From Nocardiopsis quinghaiensis (GTDB lineage Bacteria; Actinomycetota; Actinomycetes; Streptosporangiales; Streptosporangiaceae): a stretch of DNA of 64,000 nt. Shown in pieces: positions 8,404-17,214 of this stretch; position 1 is the stretch's first letter; each line of letters opens with the position of its first letter. Position numbers and translations under genes: made by a program. The notes below the pieces were generated by a model that saw only the letters and a list, made by a program, of their open reading frames with translations, had not been told where the DNA came from and did no database searches. The stretch lies in the NCBI RefSeq assembly GCF_008638365.1, contig NZ_VWVU01000015.1, positions 1-64,000 on the forward strand. The letters run 5' to 3'.

Positions 8404-8877
8404 TCAGGCACCGCCCAGGGAGACGCCGGGCAGACGGGTGGCGACCCACTGGTCGTCGGAGTCCTGGCGCAGCTCCAGGGGGCCGTGGTCCTCGTCGGGA
8501 TAGACCAGGGTGACCGTGGCGATGGAGGCGTCGCCCTCCAGATCGGTACCGATGGCGGCCTCGCCGGTCTCGATGCCCTCCCCGTTCTGGAGGGACTCGG
8601 CGTAGAGGGGGAAGGCCGCCGCACAGTCATCGGTCCCGTGCGTGTCCACCAGGGCCCCTCGGGCGGCCTCGTCCATCAGCGCGCAGCCCGCCTCGCCGTC
8701 GGCCGCCTGCAGGGAGGCCACGAACCCCTCGGCGGCGCGCAGCGCCGCGGCCGAGGCGTCCCCGTCCCCCTGCGCGGCCTCCTGGGCCGCCTCCTCGTCC
8801 CGGGGTTCCTCCCCGGAGCAGGCCGTGACGGCCAACAGCAGGGCCAGGGGCAGTGTGAACAGCGGGGACCGTCTCAT
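8404..8877 (-). CDS. secreted lipoprotein, unknown function
   Basis: This 157-residue protein has a type II signal peptide: MRRSPLF, a hydrophobic stretch, then the lipobox LAVTAC with Cys at about residue 20. The export machinery would attach lipid there and anchor the protein to the outer face of the cell membrane. A Glu/Ala/Asp-rich linker follows, then a compact domain with two cysteines (AGCALMD and DDCAAAF) that could form a disulphide. The C-terminal strands (IATVTLVYPDEDHGPLEL) resemble the NTF2-like folds common in actinobacterial lipoproteins. No specific role is visible. It is divergent from the PucR-type gene. Confidence 0.75.
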   Translation of the reverse strand: MRRSPLFTLPLALLLAVTACSGEEPRDEEAAQEAAQGDGDASAAALRAAEGFVASLQAADGEAGCALMDEAARGALVDTHGTDDCAAAFPLYAESLQNGEGIETGEAAIGTDLEGDASIATVTLVYPDEDHGPLELRQDSDDQWVATRLPGVSLGGA

Positions 8878-9028
8878 CGGAGCACCTTTCGAAGGAGTCC
8901 TCGGGGGAAGGACTTCGTGTCCGCACCATTGTTACCGTATCCACCCGCTCCGTGACCAGCGGTGTCCGGATGCGTTCGTGCGCGCGGGAAAGGCCGGGCT
9001 TGTTCCGGAAGCCGGGCTCTGATGGTAT

Positions 9029-9043
9029 GGGAACGCGGTTCCC
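9029..9043. promoter_or_regulatory. palindrome GGGAAC-GCG-GTTCCC upstream of the PucR-type gene
   Basis: A perfect 6-bp inverted repeat with a 3-base centre lies 91 bases before the regulator gene, in the shared upstream region of the divergent lipoprotein gene. It is a plausible operator for autoregulation, but no experiment or family consensus known to me confirms it. Confidence 0.35.
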
Positions 9044-9133
9044 CTCCCCCGGGGGCGACCGAGCTTTCTGGCGCACAGAGCACGCGCGGGCGTGCCACGG
9101 GCGGCTCCGCCGTGCGTCCGCGCCGGAGGTGAC

Positions 9134-10444
9134 ATGACGTATCCGCGGGAGAGCCCTCGGACGGACCCGTTCGCGCGGATCCCCCCGGAACTGGGTGCCC
9201 GGCTGCGCCCGTTGGTGCCGCCGCTGGTGGAAGAGGCCCTGGAGGGCATCCGGCGCCGGTCGCAGGGCCACGCCACGCCCCTGGAGCCCGCCGACGCCGA
9301 GGGGCTGCGCCGGGTGATCGACGCGGGGGTGCACGCGTTCCTGGACCGGGTGGAGAGCGGCGGCCGCTCCCCCGGGCACGTGGACGCCCTGGCCGCCGAG
9401 TTCCGGGCGTTCGGCGCCGGCGAGGCCCGGCACGGGCGCACCCTGGAGTGCCTGCACACGGGGATGCGCACGGCGGCGGCCGTGGCGTGGCGGCGGCTGG
9501 CCGACGCTGACGCGCTCACCCGCGACCACATGGCGGTGCTGGGGGAGGCGGTCTTCGCGTTCCAGGAGGAGGTCTCGACCGCCGCCAGAGAGGGGCACGC
9601 GCGGGTGCGCGGCGCGGGCGCGGACGCGCTGCGCCGCCGCCGGGCGCGGCTGCTGGAGGTGCTGCTGGCCGAGGCGGGCACGGAGCAGGAGTCGCGGACG
9701 GTACCGGCACTGGCCCGGGCCGCCCGGTGGCGGATGCCCGACCGGGTGGCGGTGGCGCTGCTGTACCGGGAGACACCCGGCACGGCGGTGGACGGGGCGG
9801 CGCGCGGGGACACGGGCACGGTGGCCGCGGACGCGCCGTCACCGACGGGTGCGCTCCCCGCGGTACCCGCGCTGCCGTCGGACGTGCTGGTGGACCAGGA
9901 CCGGCTGGAACCGTGCGCGCTGGTACCCGATCCCGAGGGGCCGGGACGGCTGCGGTCGCTGGAGCGCTCACTGCGCGGCGCGTGCGCGGTGCTGGGTCCG
10001 AGCGTGCCCCTGGACCGGGCGCCGGCGTCGCTGGCGCGCGCCCGCGACCTGGCGGAGCTGGTGCGGACGGGCGCGGTGCCGGGTGGGGGCGTGGTGCGGT
10101 GGAGCGACCACCTGCCCGCGCTGCTGCTGACCCGGGACACCGGTCTGGTCGCGGAGATGGCGCGGTCGCGTCTGGCCCCGCTGACACGGCTGCGCCCGCC
10201 GCAGCGGGAGCGGATGGCCGACACGCTGCTGTCCTGGTTGGAGTCGGGGTTGAACGCCAACGAGGCGGCGGAGCGGCTGAGCATCCACCCGCAGACCGTG
10301 CGATACCGGATGCGCCGGCTGGAGGAGTTGTTCGGCGCTCGGCTGCACGACCCCGGTGAGCGCTTCGAACTGGAACTGGTGCTGCGGGCTCGCCGCCTCC
10401 TGGGTCCCGTGGAGGAGAGCGGGGCGGAGTGGCGGCCCCGCTGA
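9134..10444 (+). CDS. PucR-family helix-turn-helix regulator
   Basis: This 436-residue cytoplasmic transcription factor carries its DNA-binding domain at the C-terminus (about residues 365-425: LLSWLESGLNANEAAERLSI, then HPQTVRYRMRRLEELFG). This is the PucR-type domain found in regulators of purine, amino-acid or secondary metabolism. The N-terminal 150 residues are helical and resemble the RsbRD/GGDEF-like N-terminal domain of this family. The middle is Ala/Arg/Gly-rich. The ATG at 9134 follows GGAGGTGAC. The target is unknown; the nearest candidates are itself and the divergent lipoprotein. Confidence 0.85.
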   Translation: MTYPRESPRTDPFARIPPELGARLRPLVPPLVEEALEGIRRRSQGHATPLEPADAEGLRRVIDAGVHAFLDRVESGGRSPGHVDALAAEFRAFGAGEARHGRTLECLHTGMRTAAAVAWRRLADADALTRDHMAVLGEAVFAFQEEVSTAAREGHARVRGAGADALRRRRARLLEVLLAEAGTEQESRTVPALARAARWRMPDRVAVALLYRETPGTAVDGAARGDTGTVAADAPSPTGALPAVPALPSDVLVDQDRLEPCALVPDPEGPGRLRSLERSLRGACAVLGPSVPLDRAPASLARARDLAELVRTGAVPGGGVVRWSDHLPALLLTRDTGLVAEMARSRLAPLTRLRPPQRERMADTLLSWLESGLNANEAAERLSIHPQTVRYRMRRLEELFGARLHDPGERFELELVLRARRLLGPVEESGAEWRPR

Positions 10445-10447
10445 GGA

Positions 10448-10485
10448 GCCCGGCGGAGACCCGGGCACGGGAGGTTCCGCCGGGC
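10448..10485 (+). terminator. intrinsic terminator after the PucR-type gene
   Basis: GCCCGGCGGA and TCCGCCGGGC form a 10-bp stem with an 18-base loop, followed by CCTTCC. It begins four bases after the stop codon and lies between two convergent genes. Confidence 0.6.
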
Positions 10486-10516
10486 CCTTCCGCCGGCTCT
10501 CCCCGGAGGAGTCCCG

Positions 10517-11482
10517 TCAGTCCCCCGAGGCGAGGGCCCGCACGACGGCGGCCGGGTCCTGGCTCGGCGGACCGATCGGCGCGATCACCGGGGTGGTCAC
10601 GCCGTTGGACATGTACGCCCGGATGCGCTCACGGCAGTACTCCGCGGGGCCGTGCACGATCAGATCGTCCACCACCGAGTCCGGGATCGCGGCCAGCGCG
10701 CCCTTGCGGTCGCCCTCGTCCCACGCCTTCCACATCGGGTTCAGCTCCTCACGGCCCAGCCACTCGTGGAACGCCCGGTAGACGGGAACGTTGAGGTAGG
10801 CGGAGATGGCCCACCGGCCGATCTCACGGGCGGTGTCCGCGTCGGTGTCGGGAATGGCGAAGACGCGCGCGACGACCTCCTTGTCCTCACCGGACTGCCG
10901 CACGTAGGGGGTCACCTGGCGCACGTCCTCCGCCGACAGCCAGTTGATGATGGCGCCGTCGCCCTCGCGTCCGGCGAGTTTGAGCATGCCCGGGCGCAGA
11001 GCCGCCACCAGCAGTGGCGGGGCCTGCTCGGGGACCGCCCCGAGCGTGAAGCCCTTGACGCTGAAGGTGTCGTAGTCGGCCTTGACCTTCTGCCCGGTGA
11101 GCGCGGTCCGCAGGAAGCGCACCGTGTCGCGCACCTTCTTGTACGGCTCCTCGAAGGGGATGGAGTTCCACCGCTCCACGATCACGTTGGAGGAGGTGCC
11201 GATGCCCAGCGAGAACCGGCCCGGCGCGGCGGCGGCCATGGTGGCGGCGCTCATCGCCAGGGTGGCGGGACCGCGCGTGTACGCGGGCACGATCGCGGTG
11301 CCCAGGCGCAGCCGGGGAGCCCACACGCTGGCCAGGGCGAGCGGGGTGAAGGCGTCGGTGCCGTTGGCCTCGGCCGACCAGGCGTCGGTGTAGCCCAGGT
11401 CGGGCATCTGCTCGATGACGGACCGCTGCTCGGGGAGCGGGACTCCCTCCAGCGGGATGGTGATGCCCCAACGAGTGGTCAT
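10517..11482 (-). CDS. LLM-class F420-dependent oxidoreductase
   Basis: This 321-residue enzyme has the luciferase-like monooxygenase TIM barrel used by coenzyme F420-dependent oxidoreductases. Family features are [11 protein letters not shown] at the start, [24 protein letters not shown] and [19 protein letters not shown], which surround the flavin or F420 site. The C-terminal part is the usual helical end. I chose the ATG at 11482, which has AGGGAG at good spacing; the longer frame to 11614 adds a non-homologous N-terminus. The substrate is unknown. A perfect palindrome at 11521-11534 in its promoter region suggests ligand-controlled transcription. Confidence 0.85.
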   Translation of the reverse strand: MTTRWGITIPLEGVPLPEQRSVIEQMPDLGYTDAWSAEANGTDAFTPLALASVWAPRLRLGTAIVPAYTRGPATLAMSAATMAAAAPGRFSLGIGTSSNVIVERWNSIPFEEPYKKVRDTVRFLRTALTGQKVKADYDTFSVKGFTLGAVPEQAPPLLVAALRPGMLKLAGREGDGAIINWLSAEDVRQVTPYVRQSGEDKEVVARVFAIPDTDADTAREIGRWAISAYLNVPVYRAFHEWLGREELNPMWKAWDEGDRKGALAAIPDSVVDDLIVHGPAEYCRERIRAYMSNGVTTPVIAPIGPPSQDPAAVVRALASGD

Positions 11483-11520
11483 GGCGACTCCCTGTCGGTG
11501 TACGAAGGACCGAATCCGAT

Positions 11521-11534
11521 TCTTGTCGACAAGA
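11521..11534. promoter_or_regulatory. 14-bp perfect palindrome upstream of the LLM oxidoreductase
   Basis: TCTTGTCGACAAGA is a perfect palindrome 39 bases before the LLM gene start, in the position expected for a repressor operator. The core TTGTC/GACAA half-sites are the same as in the tandem operators at 2840-2871, although the centres differ by two bases. No regulator gene is adjacent. Confidence 0.45.
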
Positions 11535-11745
11535 CCGTACCGCCCGGTCGGTCTGTCCTCTCGGAGCGCCTCCCCGTTCGCGCGCAACCAGGTGTGGGAC
11601 CCGTCTTCCGACACGGCGTCCCGTCCCGAGACGCGCGCTCCCGGTGAGGCGTATGTTCGTAGGGTCCGGGACCGGGGACCCGCCTTCCGTCGGGGCCCCG
11701 ACCGGGCCGCAGGAGCTCACCCAGACGAACGAAGGAGGCCCCTTC

Positions 11746-12276
11746 GTGGCCATGCCACCCTCCCCCTACGACTTCCTGCCCCAGGTCGCGTCGTTCACCG
11801 TCACCAGTGACGACGTGGCCGACGGGCAGACCCTGCCCAAGGCCCAGGTCAGCGGGATCATGGGCGCCGGAGGCGAGGACGTCTCACCGCACCTGTCCTG
11901 GAGCGGCTTCCCCGAGGGGACGCGGAGCTTCGCCGTCACCTGCTTCGACCCGGACGCGCCCACCGCCAGCGGCTTCTGGCACTGGGCGGTGGCGAACATC
12001 CCCGTCGGGGTCACCGAGCTGGCGACGGGCGCCGGCGACGGCTCCGGCCTGCCGGAATCGGCCGTGACCCTGCGCAGCGACGCTGGGGCGCACCGCTACA
12101 TCGGCGCCGCTCCGCCCCCCGGGCACGGTCCGCACCGGTACTTCTTCGTGGTGCACGCGGTGGACGTCCCCCGTCTGGACGTGGACGAGTCGGCGAGCCC
12201 GGCCTTCCTCGGCTTCAACCTGTTCTCGCACGCCGTGGGCCGCGCGATGACCACCCCGGTCTACGAGCAGAAGTAG
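11746..12276 (+). CDS. YbhB/YbcL-type PEBP (Raf kinase inhibitor-like) protein
   Basis: This 176-residue soluble protein has the phosphatidylethanolamine-binding fold. Signatures include [35 protein letters not shown] near residues 65-82, and [14 protein letters not shown]. Bacterial members bind small anionic ligands, but their physiological role is poorly known. The GTG at 11746 is preceded by GAAGGAGG at seven bases; an ATG two codons later is the alternative. It starts 263 bases from the divergent LLM gene and seems to be a single transcription unit. Confidence 0.85.
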   Translation: MAMPPSPYDFLPQVASFTVTSDDVADGQTLPKAQVSGIMGAGGEDVSPHLSWSGFPEGTRSFAVTCFDPDAPTASGFWHWAVANIPVGVTELATGAGDGSGLPESAVTLRSDAGAHRYIGAAPPPGHGPHRYFFVVHAVDVPRLDVDESASPAFLGFNLFSHAVGRAMTTPVYEQK

Positions 12277-12523
12277 GCGCCGAGGAGGCGGCGGTCCCGG
12301 GGCGGACTCGACGGAGCAGGCCCACCGGGCACGTCGGGGGCGGGTGCGCGGCGGCGTCGCGCACCCGTCCCCTCCTGCGGAGGGCCGACGAGTACACGCG
12401 CGAGGGGACCGTCCGGTTCGCCGGCAGCCGGATCCGGCCAACCACGGGCCATCCGGTAGCCCGCGGTCTAGGCTCGGTAACCATCCTCCACACTCACCGA
12501 CCGCGCTTGGAAGGGTTCTGAAG

Positions 12524-13603
12524 GTGCCACAGCAGCCTGCGGGGAAGCCAACCGTCGTGGTGACCACAGCGGGGTCGGCCCCCACCCCCGACACCATTCT
12601 CCACCTGCGTGAACACGGTTTCCGTGTGGTGGCGACCGATGTCGACCCCGCCGCGCCCGGCCTGTACCTGGCCGATCGCGGCCACCTGGTGCCGCCGGGT
12701 GACAGCGACGCGTTCCTGCCCCGGATGCGGGCACTGTGCGCGGACGAGGGCGCCGTCGCGGTCGTCCCCCTGGTGGACGAGGAACTGGTCCACGTGGGCG
12801 AACTGGCCAAGGACGGGGTGGCGATACTGCTCCCCCGGCTGGACTTCGTCACCACCTGCCTGGACAAGTACGTGCTGATGCGGGAGTTGGAGGACGCCGG
12901 GATCGGGGTGCCGCGTACCTGGCTGGCCTCGGAGTGGCCCAGCGACGCCGCGGGCTCGGTGCCCGGGGGCCTCATCGCCAAACCGCGCACCGGGCGGGGC
13001 AGCCGCGGGGTGGTGGTCATCGACTCGGTCCGCGACATGGTCCAGGTGGTGTCCGAGAGCGGTTACGCGGCGGACGAGCTGATCGTGCAGGAGAGGATCA
13101 CCGGGCCCGAGTACACGGTGTCGGTGGTGGTGTGGCGGGACGGCGTCGTGCAGGCCGTGGTGCCCAAGGAGGTCGTCCTCAAACAGGGGGTGACCAGGTA
13201 CGCGGTGACCCGGCGCCACGAGGAGGTGGTCCGCACCTGCAGGGCGGTGCAGACCGCGCTGCGCGCCGACGGACCGTTCAACGTGCAGCTGTGCCTGGAC
13301 GGGGAGGGCAGGCCGAGGGTGTTCGAGATCAACCCCCGGTTCTCCTCCACCGCGTCGCTGACCGCGGCCGCCGGGGTCGACGAGATCGCCGGCCTGCTGA
13401 GGCAGGCCGTCGCCGACGGTCCCCGCCTGGCCGATGACTGGCGCGAGGGGGTGGCGATGGTCCGGCGGTGGACGGACGACTTCCTCAGCGAGTCCGAGTT
13501 CACCGCGCAGGGCATCACCCCCGCGCCCATGGGCGCTCCCGCGCTGCCCCGACGGCTTTCGGCGGGCGGCCAGGCTCCCGCTGTGCCGGTGCGTGCCCGA
13601 TGA
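12524..13603 (+). CDS. ATP-grasp ligase, CarB/BtrJ-like
   Basis: This 359-residue enzyme has the ATP-grasp fold, which activates a carboxylate as acyl phosphate and couples it to an amine or thiol. An N-terminal nucleotide-fold domain (VVVTTAGSAPTPDTILHLRE) is followed by the ATP-lid lysine region LIAKPRTGRGSRGVVV near residue 150. LIVQERITGPEYTVSVV and the Mg-binding FEINPRFSST near 266 complete the active site. The GTG at 12524 has GGAAGGG eight bases before it. The stop overlaps the start of an inositol-phosphatase-like gene (ATGA), so the two are coupled. Substrate is unknown; the pair could make or tailor a small amino-acid or sugar-phosphate compound. Confidence 0.8.
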   Translation: MPQQPAGKPTVVVTTAGSAPTPDTILHLREHGFRVVATDVDPAAPGLYLADRGHLVPPGDSDAFLPRMRALCADEGAVAVVPLVDEELVHVGELAKDGVAILLPRLDFVTTCLDKYVLMRELEDAGIGVPRTWLASEWPSDAAGSVPGGLIAKPRTGRGSRGVVVIDSVRDMVQVVSESGYAADELIVQERITGPEYTVSVVVWRDGVVQAVVPKEVVLKQGVTRYAVTRRHEEVVRTCRAVQTALRADGPFNVQLCLDGEGRPRVFEINPRFSSTASLTAAAGVDEIAGLLRQAVADGPRLADDWREGVAMVRRWTDDFLSESEFTAQGITPAPMGAPALPRRLSAGGQAPAVPVRAR

Positions 13604-14406
13604 CCGCCGCGCACGAGGTGGCCGGTACGCACCCGCTGTCGGAGGCGGTGGCCGCGGCGGTCGTGGAGGTCGGCGGCCTGCTCCGCGCATGGCGGCCCGA
13701 CGCCTCCGCACGCAGCGGGGTGTGGGAGGGCGACCAGTTCAAGGCCCGGGCCGACGCCATGGCGCACCAGGCCCTGTCGGAAAGGCTGGGGAGGATCGAC
13801 GGGCGGATCCCGGTGATCAGCGAGGAGGATCCGGAGTCACTGCTCGGGGAGCGTCCGCCCCGCTACTGGCTGATCGACCCCATCGACGGAACCGCCAGCT
13901 ACGTCCACGGGTTCCCCGGGTACGTGACGCAGGCGGCGCTGGTGACCGGGGGGCGGCCCGAGGTCGCCGGGGTGTTCGCCCCCGAGACCGGGACCCTCTA
14001 CACGGCCGTGCGCGGTCGGGGCGCACGGCGCGACGGGCGCCCGCTGCCGTCCCGCGGGGCGGCCCCGCCCGGCTGGGGCGTGCTCACCGACAACACCCCC
14101 GAGCCGGCGGGGATCGCCCGCCGGGTCCATGAGCACTTCGGCTACGGCGCCTATCTGGAGAGCGGCAGCATCGCGCTGAAACTGTGCCTGGTCGCCGACG
14201 GTTCCGCGCACCTGTTCGTCAAGGACGTACCGGTCCGTGACTGGGACGTGGCCGCGCCCGCCCTCGTCCTGGAGGAGGCGGGTGGCCTGGTCACCCGCCT
14301 GGACGGCGCTCCGTTCGGCTACGGGGGGACCTACGAGCACACGGGTCTGGTCGGTGGCGCCGATCCGGCGACCTGCCGGGCCGTCGTCCGCTGGCTGGCC
14401 TCCTGA
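13600..14406 (+). CDS. inositol-monophosphatase-family phosphatase
   Basis: This 268-residue protein belongs to the Mg-dependent, lithium-sensitive phosphatase fold (IMPase, CysQ, HisN). Metal-binding motifs are ISEEDPES at about 70, DPIDGTASYVHGFPG at about 92 and VRDWDVAAPALVLEEAGG at about 211; all catalytic acids are present. Typical substrates are inositol phosphate, histidinol phosphate or 3'-phosphoadenosine 5'-phosphate, and the sequence does not choose among them. It is translationally coupled to the ATP-grasp ligase (4-base overlap), which suggests removal of a phosphate from that enzyme's substrate or product. No ribosome site separate from the overlap is needed. Confidence 0.82.
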   Translation: MTAAHEVAGTHPLSEAVAAAVVEVGGLLRAWRPDASARSGVWEGDQFKARADAMAHQALSERLGRIDGRIPVISEEDPESLLGERPPRYWLIDPIDGTASYVHGFPGYVTQAALVTGGRPEVAGVFAPETGTLYTAVRGRGARRDGRPLPSRGAAPPGWGVLTDNTPEPAGIARRVHEHFGYGAYLESGSIALKLCLVADGSAHLFVKDVPVRDWDVAAPALVLEEAGGLVTRLDGAPFGYGGTYEHTGLVGGADPATCRAVVRWLAS

Positions 14407-14588
14407 AGCGCGTCCGGGACCCCTTCCCCCGGCTTCCCCGGGGACGGTGCCGGTTGGGTCGCGCACGGCGTCCTCGCAGCTCCTGGGCCTCTCATGGGAG
14501 GCGCTGGCTCACTTTCCGTGTATCCCTTTCCCACGCCGGGTGCGACGCGTATCGTGTGGTCACCAGCTCGCGCCTTTGGGGGTGGGAA

Positions 14589-15137
14589 GTGGAGGACGAA
14601 CGCCTGCCGCTGAACCAGATGCGCGCCTCGGACGCCGAACGCGACCTCACGGTGGAGCACCTCACCACAGCGTTCGTCGAAGGCCGCCTGGACCACGAGG
14701 AGTACGACCACCGGGTCGGTCTGGCACTGGGCGCCGTGCTACTCGGTGAGCTGCGCCCGCTGACCGCCGACCTTCCGGTTCCCGGCCTCTCCGCACACGG
14801 ATCCCCGTTCCTCGGTCCCGGACCCGCCTGGTCCGGCCCACCGCCCCGGCAGGACCCCCGGCGCGAACCCTGGCCGGGGACGGCGCACACCGACCCGGGG
14901 TTCCGGCACGGGCCCCCGGCCGGAGGCGACCTGTCCGTCCTCTCCGTTCCCTGGCGGGAATGGGGCGACGAGTGGCGCTGGTGGATGGGCGTCGCGGTGT
15001 TCCTGACCGGTGTCTGGGGCGTGGTCAGCCTGATGGACGGCGAACTCGTGCCCTACTGGCCTCTGGTGCCGCTGGGCATATGGGCCGCCGTCCTGCTCGC
15101 CTCCGCCATCTGGCCCAGTGAGGGGGAGCCGCCCTGA
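14589..15137 (+). CDS. DUF1707 membrane protein
   Basis: This 182-residue protein begins with the DUF1707 module (MRASDAERDLTVEHLTTAFV, then EGRLDHEEYDHRV), a short helical domain near the N-terminus of many actinobacterial membrane proteins. A Pro-rich linker follows, then two C-terminal membrane helices around residues 138-180 (MGVAVFLTGVWGVVSL and PLGIWAAVLLASAIW). The GTG at 14589 follows GGGGGTGGGA; the ATG at 14619 is a possible shorter start. Function is unknown; the DUF1707 part resembles SHOCT oligomerisation modules. It is apparently monocistronic. Confidence 0.8.
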   Translation: MEDERLPLNQMRASDAERDLTVEHLTTAFVEGRLDHEEYDHRVGLALGAVLLGELRPLTADLPVPGLSAHGSPFLGPGPAWSGPPPRQDPRREPWPGTAHTDPGFRHGPPAGGDLSVLSVPWREWGDEWRWWMGVAVFLTGVWGVVSLMDGELVPYWPLVPLGIWAAVLLASAIWPSEGEPP

Positions 15138-15173
15138 CCGTCCGGGCGCCGCGCACCCGCCCCTCCCGGGCGC

Positions 15174-15668
15174 TCATCCCACCGCGTGGAGCCAGCGCAC
15201 CGGAGCGCCGTCGCCCGCGTAGCGGAAGGGCTCCAGCTCCTCGTCCCAGGCCCGGCCGGTGAGACGGTCGATCTCGGCGGCCAGCTCGACGCCGTCGGCG
15301 GCGGACCGCTCCACGGCGAGGCGCAGGCGGCCCTCCGGCACGAGGACCTCCCCCGCGGCGCTGGTGAGGGCGGTGAACATGCCGAGGGAGGGCGTGTAGC
15401 TGTAGCGCACGCCGTCGCAACCGGGCGACCCCTCCTCGGTCACCTCGAAACGCAGACGCTGCCACGTGTTCAGCGCTGAGGCCACCGCGCCCGCGGTTCC
15501 CGGCTTCCCCTGCCAGTTGAGCTCGGCTCGGTGGTTGCCGGGTGCCGCGGGCTGGGCGACCCAGTCGAGTTTCACGGGTACTCCAACGACGCCCGCGACC
15601 GCCCACTCGACGTGTGGGCACAGCGCCGCGGGCGCGGAGTGGACGTACAAGACGCCACGTGCGGACAC
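15174..15668 (-). CDS. DUF3145 protein
   Basis: This 164-residue soluble protein starts SARGVLYVHSAPAALCPHVE, which is diagnostic for the actinobacteria-specific DUF3145 family; WQGKPGTAGAVASAL and RYSYTPSLGMFTAL also match. The role is unknown, but the family is nearly universal in actinobacteria, which points to a basic cellular job. The GTG at 15668 has CAGGAGG four bases upstream; the longer frame to 15773 is not conserved in type. It diverges from the sigma-factor gene that opens the CHAT locus, with about 200 bases between them. Confidence 0.85.
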   Translation of the reverse strand: MSARGVLYVHSAPAALCPHVEWAVAGVVGVPVKLDWVAQPAAPGNHRAELNWQGKPGTAGAVASALNTWQRLRFEVTEEGSPGCDGVRYSYTPSLGMFTALTSAAGEVLVPEGRLRLAVERSAADGVELAAEIDRLTGRAWDEELEPFRYAGDGAPVRWLHAVG

Positions 15669-15871
15669 CGAACCTCCTGATACGAACGAGTGCGCTTCCC
15701 CGACGCCCTCGTACCACGAGAAGGTTGCATACCCGCCTGAATTCTTTTGCCCCATTGTGCCCCAAGGGCACACTGAGAACCAGCGCTCACACTGGTCTTT
15801 TCCAGCGTTCCCGCCGCGCCCGAAAGTCCCAGGGACTAGCGTGAGACCTGGCGAGCGGGAGTCCGATCATA

Positions 15872-16663
15872 GTGGGGGCAGGTTTGCCAGACCAGTCGCA
15901 CGAGGGCATCCACGGCACCCACGCATCTCCTCGAACCGTACTTTCAACCTTTTACGGGGAGGAAGTACCCTCGCTTTCTCCGGGTTCGGCCACAACCGGC
16001 CGCGACACGGCCGGCCCCGGAACAGACGGGACGACACAGGACGCGGGCGGACAGGACGGCGACCCGTCCCCGGCGCCCCCTCCCGCCACCGCCCCCGGCC
16101 CCGCCACCGGTGACGCGGAACTCGTGCGGCGGGCCTGCCGGGGCGAGCACAGGGCCTGGGAGGCCATCGTGGACCGGCACCTGCCCGTCGTGAACGCGGT
16201 CGCCCGCTCCTACCACCTGTCCGCCCCGGACCGGGAGGACGCCGTGCAGACGGTGTGGCTGACCCTGAACCAGCACCTGCCCCGCCTGCGCTCCCCCGAG
16301 CTGCTCCGCGCCTGGCTGCGCCGGGTCACCCGCGACGTCTGCGGCCGCCAGCGCCGACAGAGCGCACGCCTCCGGCCAGTCGATCCCCAGAGTCTCCTCC
16401 AGGACGTCTCCGCCGGGGATCCGAGCCCCGAGTCCGCGTACCTGCACAAGGAGGAGCACGACGAGCTGCGCCGCGCGATCCGGCGGCTGACCGACCCCGG
16501 AGAGCGGCGTGCCGCCCTGCTCTACCTCGACGGGGCCACGGACGGGTCCTGCGATCCCGATGGCCCCCGGTCCGCCGACGACCGGGAGGGCCCGGGGACC
16601 ACCACGAACCAGCGGCGCCGCATGCTCCGCAGACTCCGCCGCCTCCTGGAGGAACCGACGTGA
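15872..16663 (+). CDS. ECF-like sigma-70 family factor with divergent region 4 (CHAT locus)
   Basis: This 263-residue protein has a long Ser/Pro/Gly-rich N-terminus (about 80 residues), then a clear sigma region 2 (ELVRRACRGEHRAWEAIVDR, HLSAPDREDAVQTVWLTLNQ, LRAWLRRVTRDVCGRQRR). Region 4 should form the helix-turn-helix that reads the -35 element. Here it is poor: after ERRAALLYLDGATDG comes a Asp/Gly/Pro-rich run where family members have SYAEIAxRLG and IGSIGPTRARC, and only the last helix (RRRMLRRLRRLLEE) is usual. The factor may be inactive at -35 elements or use another partner. The GTG at 15872 is the longest start, and its ribosome site is weak. It overlaps the next gene by four bases. 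Confidence 0.75.
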   Translation: MGAGLPDQSHEGIHGTHASPRTVLSTFYGEEVPSLSPGSATTGRDTAGPGTDGTTQDAGGQDGDPSPAPPPATAPGPATGDAELVRRACRGEHRAWEAIVDRHLPVVNAVARSYHLSAPDREDAVQTVWLTLNQHLPRLRSPELLRAWLRRVTRDVCGRQRRQSARLRPVDPQSLLQDVSAGDPSPESAYLHKEEHDELRRAIRRLTDPGERRAALLYLDGATDGSCDPDGPRSADDREGPGTTTNQRRRMLRRLRRLLEEPT

Positions 16664-17100
16664 GGAACCAGCCCGGGACCGGCCCCCTCCCGCCGTGGGC
16701 CCTGGAGGGACGGCCGGCCGCCCTGGCCGCCTTCGGCCGCGGTGACGACGACGCCCACGTGGCACGGCTGACCGGGGAGGCGGCACCCACCACCGAGGTC
16801 TTCCGCTCCGCCGGGGGCGGGGCGGACGGCGTGGCGGTGGCCGTCCTGCGCTTCGAACACGGAGACCTCACCATGGACCTCCAGGTCCACTCGGAGGGGA
16901 GGCTGCGCGCCCTGTCCGGGCTGGCCACCGAGGAGTGCGAACACGCGGTCCTCCACGTGCGCCGTCCCGGATCCACCGACAGCCTGCGGATCGGCGAGGA
17001 CGGCAGGTTCACCCTGTCCGGCCTGGCCCGTGGTCCGATCAGCCTGTCCCTGCGCAGAATGGGCCACCCGCCGGTGGTCACCGACTGGTTCACCATCTGA
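16660..17100 (+). CDS. 146-residue linker protein of the sigma/CHAT locus
   Basis: The GTG start overlaps the sigma stop (GTGA), with GGAGG seven bases upstream. The N-terminal half is soluble and acidic. The second half is rich in beta strands (VAVAVLRFEHGDLTMDLQVH, then VLHVRRPGSTDSLRIGEDGR) and ends DWFTI, recalling a small carboxypeptidase-regulatory or Ig-like beta-sandwich (GRFTLSGLARGPISLSLRR). I recall similar small proteins next to sigma and CHAT genes in actinomycetes, without a known function. Position between the two suggests an adaptor, anti-sigma-like partner or protease substrate; that is inference. Confidence 0.7.
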   Translation: MRNQPGTGPLPPWALEGRPAALAAFGRGDDDAHVARLTGEAAPTTEVFRSAGGGADGVAVAVLRFEHGDLTMDLQVHSEGRLRALSGLATEECEHAVLHVRRPGSTDSLRIGEDGRFTLSGLARGPISLSLRRMGHPPVVTDWFTI

Positions 17101-17214
17101 CCGGGCGGCCGAACCGCGTCCTCGGTCCGCCCCGGCACCGAACCGGTGCCCCGCTGCCGCGGTGTCCCAGCCGTCACAGTACGGGACGCTCCGAACCCGG
17201 GTTGGAGGACAACG

